From: JAIEPW01 sp964471915
Lineage (GTDB): Bacteria; Acidobacteriota; Terriglobia; Bryobacterales; Bryobacteraceae
Direction: 5' to 3'
Assembly (NCBI GenBank): GCA_964471915.1
Contig: CAYYID010000002.1
Span: 124,001 to 188,000 of the forward strand
DNA: 64,000 nt
Below, in pieces: positions 10,165-18,483 of this stretch. The notes under the pieces are model-generated. The model was not told the origin of the DNA, did no database searches, and was given only the letters and a program-made list of their open reading frames with translations. The position numbers were made by a program, and so were the translations under genes. Numbering within the stretch: position 1 is the first letter of the stretch; each line of letters starts with the position of its first letter.

Positions 10165-11091
10165 CTAAAGCGCCTTGATCTGCACCTGGCGGTACACAGC
10201 CTTGGTCTGATCGAGGCCCGCGAAGGTGATCCCCGGTAGCGCCGCCGAAGCGGTGCCGGCGGCTACGCCCCAGCGCAACGCGTCGGCGAAGGTCTTGTTC
10301 TTCCGCCGGGCCCACACGAAAGCCGCGGCGAGCGCGTCGCCCGCGCCGATGGGACACAGCGCCTCGATGCGCGGCGGGATCGCCTCCCACCGGCCGGTGC
10401 CGTCGCCGCCGATGGCGCCGCGGCTGCCGAGCGAGAGAATCACCGATTCGGGACCCATCTGCAGCAGCCGGTCCAGCGCCTCCACGGACTGCGCGCGCGT
10501 GATCAGGGCGCGATTCAAGAGCCTTTCGGCCTCCTGCTGGTTCGGCGCAATGACGGTGGGCTTCGACTCCAGGGCGTGCAACAGCGCCTCGCCGTCGGTG
10601 TCGAGCAATGTCTTCACGCCGCGGCCGTGCGCGGTTTCGATGAGGCGGGCGTAGAAGGCCGGGTCGACGCCCGGCGGCAGGCTGCCGCAAATCATCAACC
10701 AGGACGCCTTTTCGAGTGCCCGTTCGACGATCTGCCGTAATCCGTCCAGCTCCCCGGTGTCGACAGCGGGACCCAGCTCGTTGAGCTTGATGGTGAGTCC
10801 CTGACGGTCCGAAATGGTCAGATTCGTGCGGTTCTGCGCCCGGATCTTCACCACGCTGGAGCGGAAGCCGGACGTGGAGAGCATGCCCTCGATGCGCTCG
10901 CCGGTTTCGCCGCCGGAGGCCAGTACAGCAGTGACCTTCCCTCCGAAGGAATGGATGACGCGCGCGGCGGAAATACCGCGGCCGCCGGGCTCTTCGGCCT
11001 GGGACAGAATGTAGCCGCGGTCTTCGAACACCAGGCGGTCGACGGTGACGGTCCGCTCGATGGCGGGATTGACGGTAAGTGTGACGATCAA
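10165..11091 (-). CDS. PfkB-family hexose kinase (1-phosphofructokinase-like)
   Basis: A 308-residue ribokinase-fold sugar kinase, most like 1-phosphofructokinase/tagatose-6-phosphate kinase. The N-terminal MIVTLTVNPAIERTV and the GGRGISAARV segment (37-45, equivalent to the GGKGxNVAR of the family) bind the sugar phosphate; GAGDALAAAF (249-258) holds the anion hole and the catalytic base Asp252. The exact substrate cannot be read. It begins with TTG 12 bp after the tryptophanase stop in the same direction, suggesting one operon. No fructose PTS genes are nearby, so it may act on a phosphosugar from another route. Confidence 0.87.
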   Translation of the reverse strand: MIVTLTVNPAIERTVTVDRLVFEDRGYILSQAEEPGGRGISAARVIHSFGGKVTAVLASGGETGERIEGMLSTSGFRSSVVKIRAQNRTNLTISDRQGLTIKLNELGPAVDTGELDGLRQIVERALEKASWLMICGSLPPGVDPAFYARLIETAHGRGVKTLLDTDGEALLHALESKPTVIAPNQQEAERLLNRALITRAQSVEALDRLLQMGPESVILSLGSRGAIGGDGTGRWEAIPPRIEALCPIGAGDALAAAFVWARRKNKTFADALRWGVAAGTASAALPGITFAGLDQTKAVYRQVQIKAL

Positions 11092-11102
11092 GTTCTTACA
11101 TT

Positions 11103-12467
11103 CTAATGCGCGGACAGCGGCCGGAATCGCGCGGTGAAATGACGGAGAAACGGCGGCTGCTCGACGATTTCGTAGCCGCAGATGGCGGCTTTGCGGGCGC
11201 TGACCTCGAGGATCGCCTCCACGAGATAGTCGACGTGGCTTTGCGTGTACACGCGCCGCGGGATGGCGAGCCGCAGCAGCTCATTCCGGGCGTGCTCGCC
11301 GAACATGACGCTGCCGATCTCGACGCTGCGGACGCCGGCGTGGCGGTAGAGTTCCACGGCGAGGGCCTGCCCCGGGAACTGGTGCTTGGGGATGTGCGGC
11401 AGCATCCGGCCGGCGTCGATGTAAATGGCGTGCCCGCCCGGCGGCTCCACGATCGGCACGCCGTGGTCGGCGATGTGGCGCCCGAGGTAGCTGGTGGAGG
11501 CGATCCGGTACTCGAGGTAATCCTGGTGGAGCACTTCGTCGAGGCCCACGGCTATGGCCTCGAGGTCGCGTCCCGCCAGACCGCCGTACGTCGGGAAGCC
11601 CTCGGTAAGGATGAGCAGGTCCTTTTCGAGCTGCGCCAGGCGGTCGTCGTTCGTGCACAGGAAGCCGCCGATGTTGGCGAAGGCGTCCTTCTTGGCGGAG
11701 AACGTACAGCCGTCGGCCAGCGCGAACATCTTCTTGGCGATGTCTTTCGGGGACATGCCTTCGTAGCCGGGCTCGTCGCGGCGGATGAAAAAGGCGTTCT
11801 CCGCGAAGCGGCAGGCGTCCAGGTAGAACGGGATCCCGTGCCGCCGCGCCACCGCCGACACGGCCTCCAGGTTGGCCATCGAGACGGGCTGTCCGCCGCC
11901 GGAGTTGTTCGTCACGGTGACCATGATCAGCGGGATCTTGGCGGGGCCATGTTCCGCGATCAGGCGCTCCAGCGCCGCGACGTCCAGATTGCCCTTGAAG
12001 GGGATGCGCGCCTGCGTGTCGGCGGCTTCGGCCAGCGGCAGGTCCACCGCGGCGGCGCCGGTGAATTCGATGTTGGCGCGCGTGGTGTCGAAGTGGGTGT
12101 TGTTCGGCACGATGTGGCCGGGCTTACATACGATGGAGAAGAGGATGCGCTCCGCCGCGCGGCCCTGGTGCGTCGGAATCACGTTCTTGAACCCGGTCAG
12201 CTCCTGAACGGCGGCCTGAAAGCGCTGGAAGCTCGGCGAGCCGGCGTAGCTCTCGTCGCCGCGCATCATCGCCGCCCACTGTTCGGTGGACATGGCGGAG
12301 GTGCCGGAGTCCGTCAGCAGATCGATGAGGATGTAGGTGGAGGGGATTTGAAAGAGGTTGTAGCCGGCGGCCTGAAGGTGGGACTCGCGTTCCTCGGGCG
12401 TCGTGAAGCGCAGGGGTTCCACGCTTTTGATGCGGAAAGGTTCGATGATGGTTTTCATCGGTTCCAT
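11103..12467 (-). CDS. tnaA: Tryptophanase (beta-eliminating lyase)
   Basis: About 454 residues; a PLP enzyme converting tryptophan to indole, pyruvate and ammonia. The family landmarks IDLLTDSGTSAMS, MMRGDESYAGS, IPTHQGRAAE, DACRFAENA and FSAKKDAFANIGG are present; the second Lys of SAKKD (Lys260) binds PLP. The specificity segment reads GVRSVEIGSVMFG, as in tryptophanase (VEIGS), whereas tyrosine phenol-lyase has MERG with its substrate-binding Arg, so tryptophanase is favoured. Start chosen at ATG 12467 (MEPMKTIIEPFRIKSVEP); ATG 12458 is equally possible, and the GTG at 12491 is less likely. No TnaC-like leader peptide or tnaB permease is visible. Confidence 0.88.
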   Translation of the reverse strand: MEPMKTIIEPFRIKSVEPLRFTTPEERESHLQAAGYNLFQIPSTYILIDLLTDSGTSAMSTEQWAAMMRGDESYAGSPSFQRFQAAVQELTGFKNVIPTHQGRAAERILFSIVCKPGHIVPNNTHFDTTRANIEFTGAAAVDLPLAEAADTQARIPFKGNLDVAALERLIAEHGPAKIPLIMVTVTNNSGGGQPVSMANLEAVSAVARRHGIPFYLDACRFAENAFFIRRDEPGYEGMSPKDIAKKMFALADGCTFSAKKDAFANIGGFLCTNDDRLAQLEKDLLILTEGFPTYGGLAGRDLEAIAVGLDEVLHQDYLEYRIASTSYLGRHIADHGVPIVEPPGGHAIYIDAGRMLPHIPKHQFPGQALAVELYRHAGVRSVEIGSVMFGEHARNELLRLAIPRRVYTQSHVDYLVEAILEVSARKAAICGYEIVEQPPFLRHFTARFRPLSAH

Positions 12468-12505
12468 GGTAACGGACCCCGTGGAAACCACGTCGGAGAG
12501 AAGAC

Positions 12506-13741
12506 ATGAAGCACTGGATCCTGGCGCTCGGGGTGGCGGGCTTGCTCGCGGCGCAACCGCCGATTCTGCGGCGGCGGCCGGCGGGGAGCAACGCTCCCGG
12601 CGCGAGCAAACCCGCGGAGGCGGTGCGCACGTCGCGCACGCCGGGCAGCGTCGTGTCCCTCGATGCGAAGGCGCTGGTGCTGAGCGCGGACGACGGCCGC
12701 GAGTTGACCGCGGCGCTGACGAAGGAGACGGTGTTCACCAAGCCGGCCGCGGAGCTGCAACCGGGCGACCGCGTGACGCTGGAGTACCGCAAGGCGGACG
12801 ACGCGTCGCCCATCGCGGTGCGGGTGGAGTTCGAGAAGGCCGCGGAACGATCGCCGAATCGATCCGCCGAAGCCGCGGAGAACAGTCCGGCGCCAGTGAC
12901 GGTGGTGCGGGATCGCGACGAGCTGGGCGAAGGCCGCCCGAAGTTGAAGCGGGGGACCCCGGCGCCTTCCCCGGCGAGGGAAGACGACTCGCTTCCCGCT
13001 GCGCCGCCGGCGCCGGCTGCCAGCGCCCCGCCGCTTGCTCCCGCCGGCGACCCCGTGATCGCCAAGGCCCAACGCGCGGCGATCGATTTCACCGAGGGAC
13101 TGCCGAACTACATCGTGCAACAAGTGGCGACCTGGTACGGCGGCGCCAAGTCCCGGCAGCCGAACTGGCAGGCGCAGGATGTGGTGACCGCCGAAGTCGT
13201 CGTGGACGGCGGCAAGGAAAGCTACCGCAGTCTGACAGTGAACGGAAAGAAGACCAACAAGCCGATCGAGGAGGCCACGCCGGGCTGGTCCCGCGGCGAG
13301 TTCGCGACCGCCCTGGTCGACGTGCTGGCCCGGTCGAACGCGCGCTTCAGCTACCGCCGCAACGAGACCATCGCCCGCCTGGCCACCCGGGTCTACGACT
13401 TCAAGGTGGAGCAGGCGTTTTCGCACTGGCGCGTCGGCACCGCCGGACAGACCGTGCAGCCCGCCTATCGGGGGTCCATCTGGATTGAGCCGGAATCGGG
13501 ACGTGTCCTAAGGATGGAACAGCAGGCCGAGAAGCTGCCCGAGGAGTTCACGCTGGACGCCGCCGAGGTGTCGCTCGAGTATGCCCCGGTCCGGATCGGG
13601 ACCGGCGAGTTTCTGCTGCCGGTGCGCAGCGAAAATCTGGCGTGCATGCGCGAGGCTCCCGTGTGCACGCGCGCGCTGATCGAGTTCCGGAACTACAAGC
13701 GGTTCGGCAGTGAGAGCAGCATTACCTTCGAGAAGCAGTAG
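12506..13741 (+). CDS. Secreted hypothetical protein with disordered middle
   Basis: A 411-residue protein with a signal peptide (about 1-16, cleavage near LLAAQ). A small beta domain (about 45-110) looks like an RNA/OB-type or DUF5666-like strand set (VVSLDAKALVLSADDGRELTAAL). It is followed by an Ala/Pro-rich linker (about 115-180) and a C-terminal domain of about 230 residues (AIDFTEGLPNYIVQQVATWYGG) seen, from memory, in many acidobacterial secreted proteins. Good Shine-Dalgarno GGAGAG before the ATG. It starts only 38 bp from the divergent tnaA start. Function unknown. Confidence 0.8.
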   Translation: MKHWILALGVAGLLAAQPPILRRRPAGSNAPGASKPAEAVRTSRTPGSVVSLDAKALVLSADDGRELTAALTKETVFTKPAAELQPGDRVTLEYRKADDASPIAVRVEFEKAAERSPNRSAEAAENSPAPVTVVRDRDELGEGRPKLKRGTPAPSPAREDDSLPAAPPAPAASAPPLAPAGDPVIAKAQRAAIDFTEGLPNYIVQQVATWYGGAKSRQPNWQAQDVVTAEVVVDGGKESYRSLTVNGKKTNKPIEEATPGWSRGEFATALVDVLARSNARFSYRRNETIARLATRVYDFKVEQAFSHWRVGTAGQTVQPAYRGSIWIEPESGRVLRMEQQAEKLPEEFTLDAAEVSLEYAPVRIGTGEFLLPVRSENLACMREAPVCTRALIEFRNYKRFGSESSITFEKQ

Positions 13742-13747
13742 AACGGA

Positions 13748-15016
13748 TCAGTGCCGCGACGGCGCGGGAGCCGGAGTCCCGTCGTCGATCCGCTGCTTGC
13801 CGCCGAAGATCGCCTTGTAGATGGCACCCGTCGGACCACGGTCCGCCAGCGGAATCACGATCGCGGTCAGGCAAATGCTGAAGAGCACGACCATGTAAGT
13901 GAAGTCGCGCACAACCGCCGCGCCCTCGATGCCGCGCTCCACCGGAATCCCGGCGAGGACCGCTGCCACCAGGCCTTTGGGGACCATGAGGGAAGTGAAG
14001 GCGAGGTCCTTCCAGGAGACATTCTCGCGGAAAATGGTGAGGCGCACGATCACGAGCCGCGCCACGTACAGCACCGCGCACAGCACGCCCGCCCACGCTG
14101 CCAGTTCCAGGTTCTGGAACCGGATGGAAACGCCGAGGTAGACGAAGAAGAAGGTCTTCAGGAGGAACAGGATCTCCATGAAGAAATCGACATCGTGTGC
14201 TTCGATCTTGCCGAGGTCTCGCTCGCGAAACGCCGGGATCTTCCGCAGGCCCAGGGCGTCGTAATTGGTCAGCATGGCGCCGAACGCCAGCGCCGCGATA
14301 GCGCCGGAGAAGCCGAGTTCGTCGGCGACGCCGTAGAGAATGAAGACCATGGCGAGGGTGGTGAACGCCGTGTTCGGGAACTGGCGGACTTTGTTGAGCA
14401 CCAGCAGCCACGCGACGCCGCCGGCCAGGCCGATGGCGGCCGCCATCACCAGCGATGCGAAGATGGAGCCGACCATCTTCACCGGGTTCAAGGACCCCGC
14501 CGCGGCGCCCTCCACTAAGCCAAGAAGCAAGACGATGCACAGCACGTCGCCCAGCGCCGATTCCATCACCAGCGCCGTGCCCAGCGGCTCCCGCATCTGC
14601 ATGCTCTTCACCAGCGGAATCACCACCGCGGCGCTCACGCCGCCGAGGATGGCGCCGGCCATCCAGGCGGTCATCGGAGGAACTTTCAGGAGATATACCG
14701 CAGCGAAGTAGGTGGCCAGCACGGTCACGATCAGCGTGGGGAAGGTGAGCCAGAGGGTCGGGCGGATGGCGCGGCGCAGCACCGGGGGATCCAGGGCGAT
14801 GCCGCCCTCAAAAAGGATGACGATCAGCGCCAGCGTGGACATCACCCGGCCCACCTGGCCGAAGTCGGCGGGTTGGACGAGGTGGCCGACCGGACCGAGG
14901 AGGATCCCCAGGCCCATCAAGAGAAGGACGTCGGGAATCCGGGTGCGCTGGAACACCGCGGTGAAGAAGTGGGCGAGGAAGACCAGGAGTCCGATTGCGA
15001 GGATGATTCCGGCCAT
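13748..15016 (-). CDS. Cation:proton antiporter (CPA1/NhaP-like)
   Basis: A 422-residue inner-membrane protein with about 12 hydrophobic segments, beginning IILAIGLLVFLAHFF and containing IPDVLLLMGLGILLGPVG, ILFEGGIALDP and MESALGDVLCIV. The acidic pair in the ESALGD stretch and FEGG are landmarks of monovalent cation/proton antiporters. It should export Na+ or K+ in exchange for H+. The C-terminus is short and cytoplasmic, without a TrkA-N or TrkA-C regulatory domain. It is convergent with the preceding secreted protein (6-bp gap), and tRNA-Arg lies just upstream on the same strand. Confidence 0.9.
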   Translation of the reverse strand: MAGIILAIGLLVFLAHFFTAVFQRTRIPDVLLLMGLGILLGPVGHLVQPADFGQVGRVMSTLALIVILFEGGIALDPPVLRRAIRPTLWLTFPTLIVTVLATYFAAVYLLKVPPMTAWMAGAILGGVSAAVVIPLVKSMQMREPLGTALVMESALGDVLCIVLLLGLVEGAAAGSLNPVKMVGSIFASLVMAAAIGLAGGVAWLLVLNKVRQFPNTAFTTLAMVFILYGVADELGFSGAIAALAFGAMLTNYDALGLRKIPAFRERDLGKIEAHDVDFFMEILFLLKTFFFVYLGVSIRFQNLELAAWAGVLCAVLYVARLVIVRLTIFRENVSWKDLAFTSLMVPKGLVAAVLAGIPVERGIEGAAVVRDFTYMVVLFSICLTAIVIPLADRGPTGAIYKAIFGGKQRIDDGTPAPAPSRH

Positions 15017-15042
15017 GACGAATTGGCCGAGTATACCAGGAG

Positions 15043-15119
15043 TGGCGCGCCCGGAGAGACTCGAACTCCCGACCTACTGGTTCGAAGCCAGTCGCTCTAT
15101 CCGGCTGAGCTACGGGCGC
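15043..15119 (-). tRNA. tRNA-Arg (anticodon TCG)
   Basis: Read on the minus strand: acceptor GCGCCCG pairs with CGGGCGC, the anticodon stem ACTGG/CCAGT holds the loop CTTCGAA with anticodon TCG, followed by a normal T arm. CCA is encoded. 77 nt. It is divergent from the XRE regulator gene. Confidence 0.95.
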
Positions 15120-15151
15120 GCGTCGAGACCATGATAACGCTAAAGAACCCC

Positions 15152-15179
15152 TTGACAGGTGTGTTGTATTAATTATACA
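15152..15179 (+). promoter_or_regulatory. Promoter with overlapping palindrome for the XRE regulator
   Basis: A perfect -35 TTGACA (15152-15157), 16-bp spacer, and -10 TATACA (15174-15179). A 15-bp near-palindrome TGTATTAATTATACA (15165-15179) covers the -10. Transcription would start near 15186, only about 3 nt before the ATG at 15189, and no Shine-Dalgarno is present. The regulator encoded downstream is the natural candidate to bind here. Confidence 0.75.
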
Positions 15180-15188
15180 CTGTGATTT

Positions 15189-15464
15189 ATGGATACGGCA
15201 AACGGTAAGGTAAACTCCCAAGCCAAGCTCTATAACCGTATCGCCGTCCTGCGCGTTGAGCGTCATCTGAGCCGCCAGCAACTGGCCGATGCCCTCGGCG
15301 TGAACTACCAGACAGTCGGCTACATGGAGCGGGGCGACTACAACCCGAGCCTGGAGCTGGCGTTCCGTGCGAGCGAGTTTTTCGGCCTGCCGATCGAGGC
15401 GATCTTCTCGCGCGAACCTTTCCGTCCCTTGAGTGACGAGCTGTATCAGAGAGATAAGCGATGA
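15189..15464 (+). CDS. XRE-family helix-turn-helix transcriptional regulator
   Basis: A 91-residue protein with a lambda-repressor-like helix-turn-helix: IAVLRVERHLSRQQLADALGVNYQTVGYMERGDYNPSLELAFRAS spans about 18-62, ending with the typical IEAIFSREPF tail of small regulators. A 14-residue N-terminal extension precedes it. The stop overlaps the ATG of a membrane protein (ATGA), a pairing often seen with small XRE regulators. Probably autoregulatory given the palindrome over its promoter. Confidence 0.92.
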   Translation: MDTANGKVNSQAKLYNRIAVLRVERHLSRQQLADALGVNYQTVGYMERGDYNPSLELAFRASEFFGLPIEAIFSREPFRPLSDELYQRDKR

Positions 15465-15937
15465 GTATCGATTTTCGCAAGCAGAGCGGGCGCCGGGTAC
15501 TGGTGGTGGCAACGTATGCGGGTTACGCTGCCCTAATCGCAGCTTTGGCGCTTGGGCGGACGATGCATCCGGGTTTCGCGCTGGCGGCGCTGCCCTGCGG
15601 CGCGCTGTTCGTGCTGGCGCTGTGGCGACTGGTGCGCGCCACGCGGCCGTACTCGGACGAAATGGCAGGCACGAAGCTGCCGGTGTTCGACGAGCGGCAG
15701 GACATGGTGCGGGGCCGGGCCAACGTGCGGGCGTACCAGATCTTCTCCGGGGTGGCGACGTTGTGGATTTTCTACCAGGCCCTGGCCACCGACCTGCAGC
15801 GCAAGTTCCCGGTATGGCTGCCGAGCACGTGGGATGAGCATCAGGTGGTGGTGTGGACCACGCTGCTGCTGGCGCTGACGCTGCCGGCGGCGATTGTCGC
15901 GTGGACGGAACCCGATCCGGTGGAGCAGGACGTCTAA
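15461..15937 (+). CDS. Integral membrane protein paired with XRE regulator
   Basis: A 158-residue protein with four predicted membrane segments (about 12-32, 38-58, 90-108, 124-146) and a central soluble loop (PYSDEMAGTKLPVFDERQDMVRGRANVRAYQ). The DERQ stretch before the third helix resembles small membrane proteins (DUF2178/DUF3796-like) that commonly accompany XRE regulators; this comparison is from memory. Its ATG overlaps the regulator stop, so translation is probably coupled. It may be the target or signal input of the regulator, but the role is unknown. Confidence 0.82.
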   Translation: MSIDFRKQSGRRVLVVATYAGYAALIAALALGRTMHPGFALAALPCGALFVLALWRLVRATRPYSDEMAGTKLPVFDERQDMVRGRANVRAYQIFSGVATLWIFYQALATDLQRKFPVWLPSTWDEHQVVVWTTLLLALTLPAAIVAWTEPDPVEQDV

Positions 15938-15960
15938 GAACCGAGAGACACTGAGAAGAC

Positions 15961-17229
15961 ATGCGTTTCCTAACGTTTTTACTGGGCACGGGACTGTACG
16001 CACAGGCGGTGCTGGCGCCCGCCGACGTGGCGCTGAACGTCGCGTCGTTCGACAAGGTCTGGACGACGATCAAGAACAAGCACTGGCAGGACAAGCCGGG
16101 CGGGCTGGATTGGGACGCCATCCGGGCGGAGTACCGTCCGCAAGTGGAGCGTGCCAAGACCATGCGGGAAGCCCGCGCGGCGATGTCGGCGATGCTGGGG
16201 CGCCTGAAGCAGACGCACTTCGGGATCCTGGCGGCGGACGATTACGGCGATTTGGGCGACATCCCCGGGGGTGACGCCTGGATCGGGATCGACATTCGCG
16301 TGATCGGGAATCAGTGCGTGGTGACGGCGGTGGAGGCGGAATCGCCGGCGGCGCGGGCGGGGGTGCGGCTGGGTTGGGCGATTGAGGCGATCGACGGGAA
16401 GAAACTGGCTCCGATTATCGACCGGATCCGGAAGACCGCGACGCACGATGCCGAGTTGATGCTGTATGGCCCGCTGATGGCGCGGCTGCAGGGACAGCCG
16501 GGGAGCTTCGCGGAGGTCGCGTTCCTGGACGGGAGCAATCAGCGGCGGCAGATGAAGATCGAACGGGTGCAGCCCAAGGGCCAACTGGCGAGCTTCGGCT
16601 ATCTGCCGCCGATGCTGGTGACTCTGGACACGAAGAAACTCCCGGAGAACGTCGGGCTTGCCGCGTTGAACATCTTTCTGGATCCGGGGCGGGTGCTGCC
16701 GGCGTTCGGGGATTTCGTCCAGAGCTGCGGGGGCTGCAAGGGGCTGATCATTGACCTGCGCGGCAATCCGGGCGGCATCGGCGCCATGGCGATGGGCATG
16801 GCAGGGTGGCTGGTGGACACGCCGGGCAAGCGGCTGGGCGTGATGCAGATGCGCGAGAACGAGCTGAAGTTCGTGATTTTCCCGCGGGCGGAGACGTTCG
16901 AGGGTCCGGTGGCGATCCTGCTGGATGGGGCTTCGGCTTCGACCTCGGAGATCTTCGCCGGGGGCATGAAGGACCTGGGACGCGCGAAGATTTTCGGAAC
17001 CCGGTCGGCGGCGGCGGCGTTGCCCTCTTCGATTGAGAAACTGCCGAATGGCGACCGGTTCCAGTATGCCCAGGCGAATTACATATCCGAGGGTGGCAAG
17101 CCGCTGGAAGGACTCGGCGTCATCCCCGATTTCGAGGTGCGCCTCACGCGTGAGGCGCTGTTGGAGGGCCGGGATCCCGTGGTGGATGCCGCGGTCCAGT
17201 GGATTTTGAAACAGGAGAAGAAACAGTGA
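15961..17229 (+). CDS. S41-family peptidase with PDZ-like domain, secreted
   Basis: A 422-residue exported protease. A signal peptide (1-15, GLYAQA) precedes a helical region, a PDZ-like domain (about 105-200, AESPAARAGVRLGWAIEAIDGKKL) and the tail-specific protease core. The nucleophile is Ser325 in DGASASTSE, and DLRGNPGG (265-272) is the oxyanion segment. The Lys general base of CtpA/Tsp (in GxTFGKG) is not present: the matching stretch is FGTRSAAAALPS (345-356), as in lysine-less S41 members that use other residues. The next gene starts inside its stop, so the two are coupled. Confidence 0.88.
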   Translation: MRFLTFLLGTGLYAQAVLAPADVALNVASFDKVWTTIKNKHWQDKPGGLDWDAIRAEYRPQVERAKTMREARAAMSAMLGRLKQTHFGILAADDYGDLGDIPGGDAWIGIDIRVIGNQCVVTAVEAESPAARAGVRLGWAIEAIDGKKLAPIIDRIRKTATHDAELMLYGPLMARLQGQPGSFAEVAFLDGSNQRRQMKIERVQPKGQLASFGYLPPMLVTLDTKKLPENVGLAALNIFLDPGRVLPAFGDFVQSCGGCKGLIIDLRGNPGGIGAMAMGMAGWLVDTPGKRLGVMQMRENELKFVIFPRAETFEGPVAILLDGASASTSEIFAGGMKDLGRAKIFGTRSAAAALPSSIEKLPNGDRFQYAQANYISEGGKPLEGLGVIPDFEVRLTREALLEGRDPVVDAAVQWILKQEKKQ

Positions 17230-17975
17230 TCCGAATGATACTTCCGGCCGCGCTCGCCGCGGCCACCGCGCTTGCGCAGAGTCCGCTGCCGGCCGGCGAG
17301 TCGCTGATGGAGCGTTTTGTCGCCGTGACGGGAGGCCGCGCGGCGTATGAGGCGCGGAAATCCGAGGCCGTCACCGGCCGCGTGGAGTTCGTCGGCCAGG
17401 GCGTCACCGGCAAGGTGTCGGCGTATTCGGCTCCGGGGAAGACGTATCTGTCGATGGACATCGAAGGCGTCGGCAAGATTGAGCAGGGTTTGGTGGACGG
17501 CGTGGCGTGGGAACGTTCCGCGATGATGGGGGCGCGCGTCAAAGAAGGAGAGGAATTGGCCCAGACGAAGCGTGATTCGCAGTTCAATGCGCCGATCCTG
17601 TGGCGGGAGCTCTATGCCAAAGCTGAGACCACGGCCCTCGAGACGGTGGAGGGCGAGGAGTGCTTCAAGGTGGTGTTGACGCCCAAGGGGTCCGGGAAGC
17701 CGGAGACGCTGCATTTCTCGAAGGCGTCGGGGCTGCTGGTGAAGCGGACGCAAGTGGCGGTTTCACCGCTGGGGGAGATTCCGGCGGAGCAGATTCTGTC
17801 GGAGTACAAGGAATACGGTGGGGTGAAGCTGCCGTCGAAGCTGATCCAAAAGGCCGCTGGACAACAGATCGCCATCTACACGGACACCGTGGAAGCGAAC
17901 GGAGAGATCCCGGCCGATAAGTTCGCGCTGCCCGCCGAGATCCAGAAGCTGCTGGCGAAGCAGAAGAAGCAGTGA
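17226..17975 (+). CDS. Secreted LolA-like/outer-membrane lipoprotein-sorting-type protein
   Basis: A 249-residue exported protein. The start is GTG 17226, overlapping the stop of the upstream protease (GTGA) and preceded by AGGAGAAG; upstream codons lie inside the protease. The signal peptide (IRMILPAALAAATALAQ) is followed by repeated beta strands (VTGRVEFVGQGVTGKVSAYSAPGKTYLSMDIEG) typical of the half-barrel found in LolA/LolB-like proteins. The tail is Lys-rich (LLAKQKKQ). It probably binds a hydrophobic ligand or a lipoprotein; this is inference. It forms a two-gene unit with the S41 protease. Confidence 0.75.
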   Translation: MIRMILPAALAAATALAQSPLPAGESLMERFVAVTGGRAAYEARKSEAVTGRVEFVGQGVTGKVSAYSAPGKTYLSMDIEGVGKIEQGLVDGVAWERSAMMGARVKEGEELAQTKRDSQFNAPILWRELYAKAETTALETVEGEECFKVVLTPKGSGKPETLHFSKASGLLVKRTQVAVSPLGEIPAEQILSEYKEYGGVKLPSKLIQKAAGQQIAIYTDTVEANGEIPADKFALPAEIQKLLAKQKKQ

Positions 17976-18024
17976 TCCCACGGGGGTGAGGACTCGCGGC
18001 AGCCAATCGGCTAGACTGGCTTGC

Positions 18025-18483
18025 ATGCGAGTCCTCGCCCTCTTTGCCGTTGCTTTCGCTGTTACCGCGCAGGAAGCCCCGCCCGTCGCCCTCACGCCCG
18101 CCGAGAAAGCCTTTCAGGATTCCCTCACCAACGTCCAGCTCGTGGGCTTCTTCACCACGGGCGATTCGGACAAGCTCTCCGGCGATAAGTACACCATCGA
18201 GCGGATCAGCAAGGTGAAGGACGACGTCTGGAAGTTCGAGGCGCGGATTCAGTACAACGGCAAGGACTTCAAGGTCGGGCTGCCGGTGCCCGTGAAGTGG
18301 GCCGGCGACACCCCGGTGATTTCGGTGACGAAGTTCGCCATTCCGGGTTACGGCGTGTTCGACGCCCGCGTCGTCGTGTATGGCGGCGACTATGCTGGAA
18401 CGTGGTCCGGCGGCAAGGCCGGCGGCAAGATGTTCGGCAAGATCGTGAAGCTCGAAGCGGTTCCCGCGGATCCGGCCAAGTGA
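18025..18483 (+). CDS. Small secreted hypothetical protein
   Basis: A 152-residue exported protein starting at ATG 18025, where the signal peptide MRVLALFAVAFAVTAQE begins; the longer frame from 17986 would put extra residues before it. The mature part is a beta-rich domain (KYTIERISKVKDDVWKFEARI...VKWAGDTPVISVTKFAIPGYG). A -10-like TAGACT (18012-18017) ends 7 nt before the ATG and there is no Shine-Dalgarno, so the mRNA may be leaderless. Its stop overlaps the GTG of the asparaginase-type gene. Family not recognised. Confidence 0.75.
   Translation: MRVLALFAVAFAVTAQEAPPVALTPAEKAFQDSLTNVQLVGFFTTGDSDKLSGDKYTIERISKVKDDVWKFEARIQYNGKDFKVGLPVPVKWAGDTPVISVTKFAIPGYGVFDARVVVYGGDYAGTWSGGKAGGKMFGKIVKLEAVPADPAK

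Noticed and set aside
17199..17225. ATG start 9 codons upstream for the LolA-like protein
   Set aside because: Lies inside the protease gene; GTG 17226 has the overlap and ribosome-binding site and puts the signal peptide at the N-terminus.
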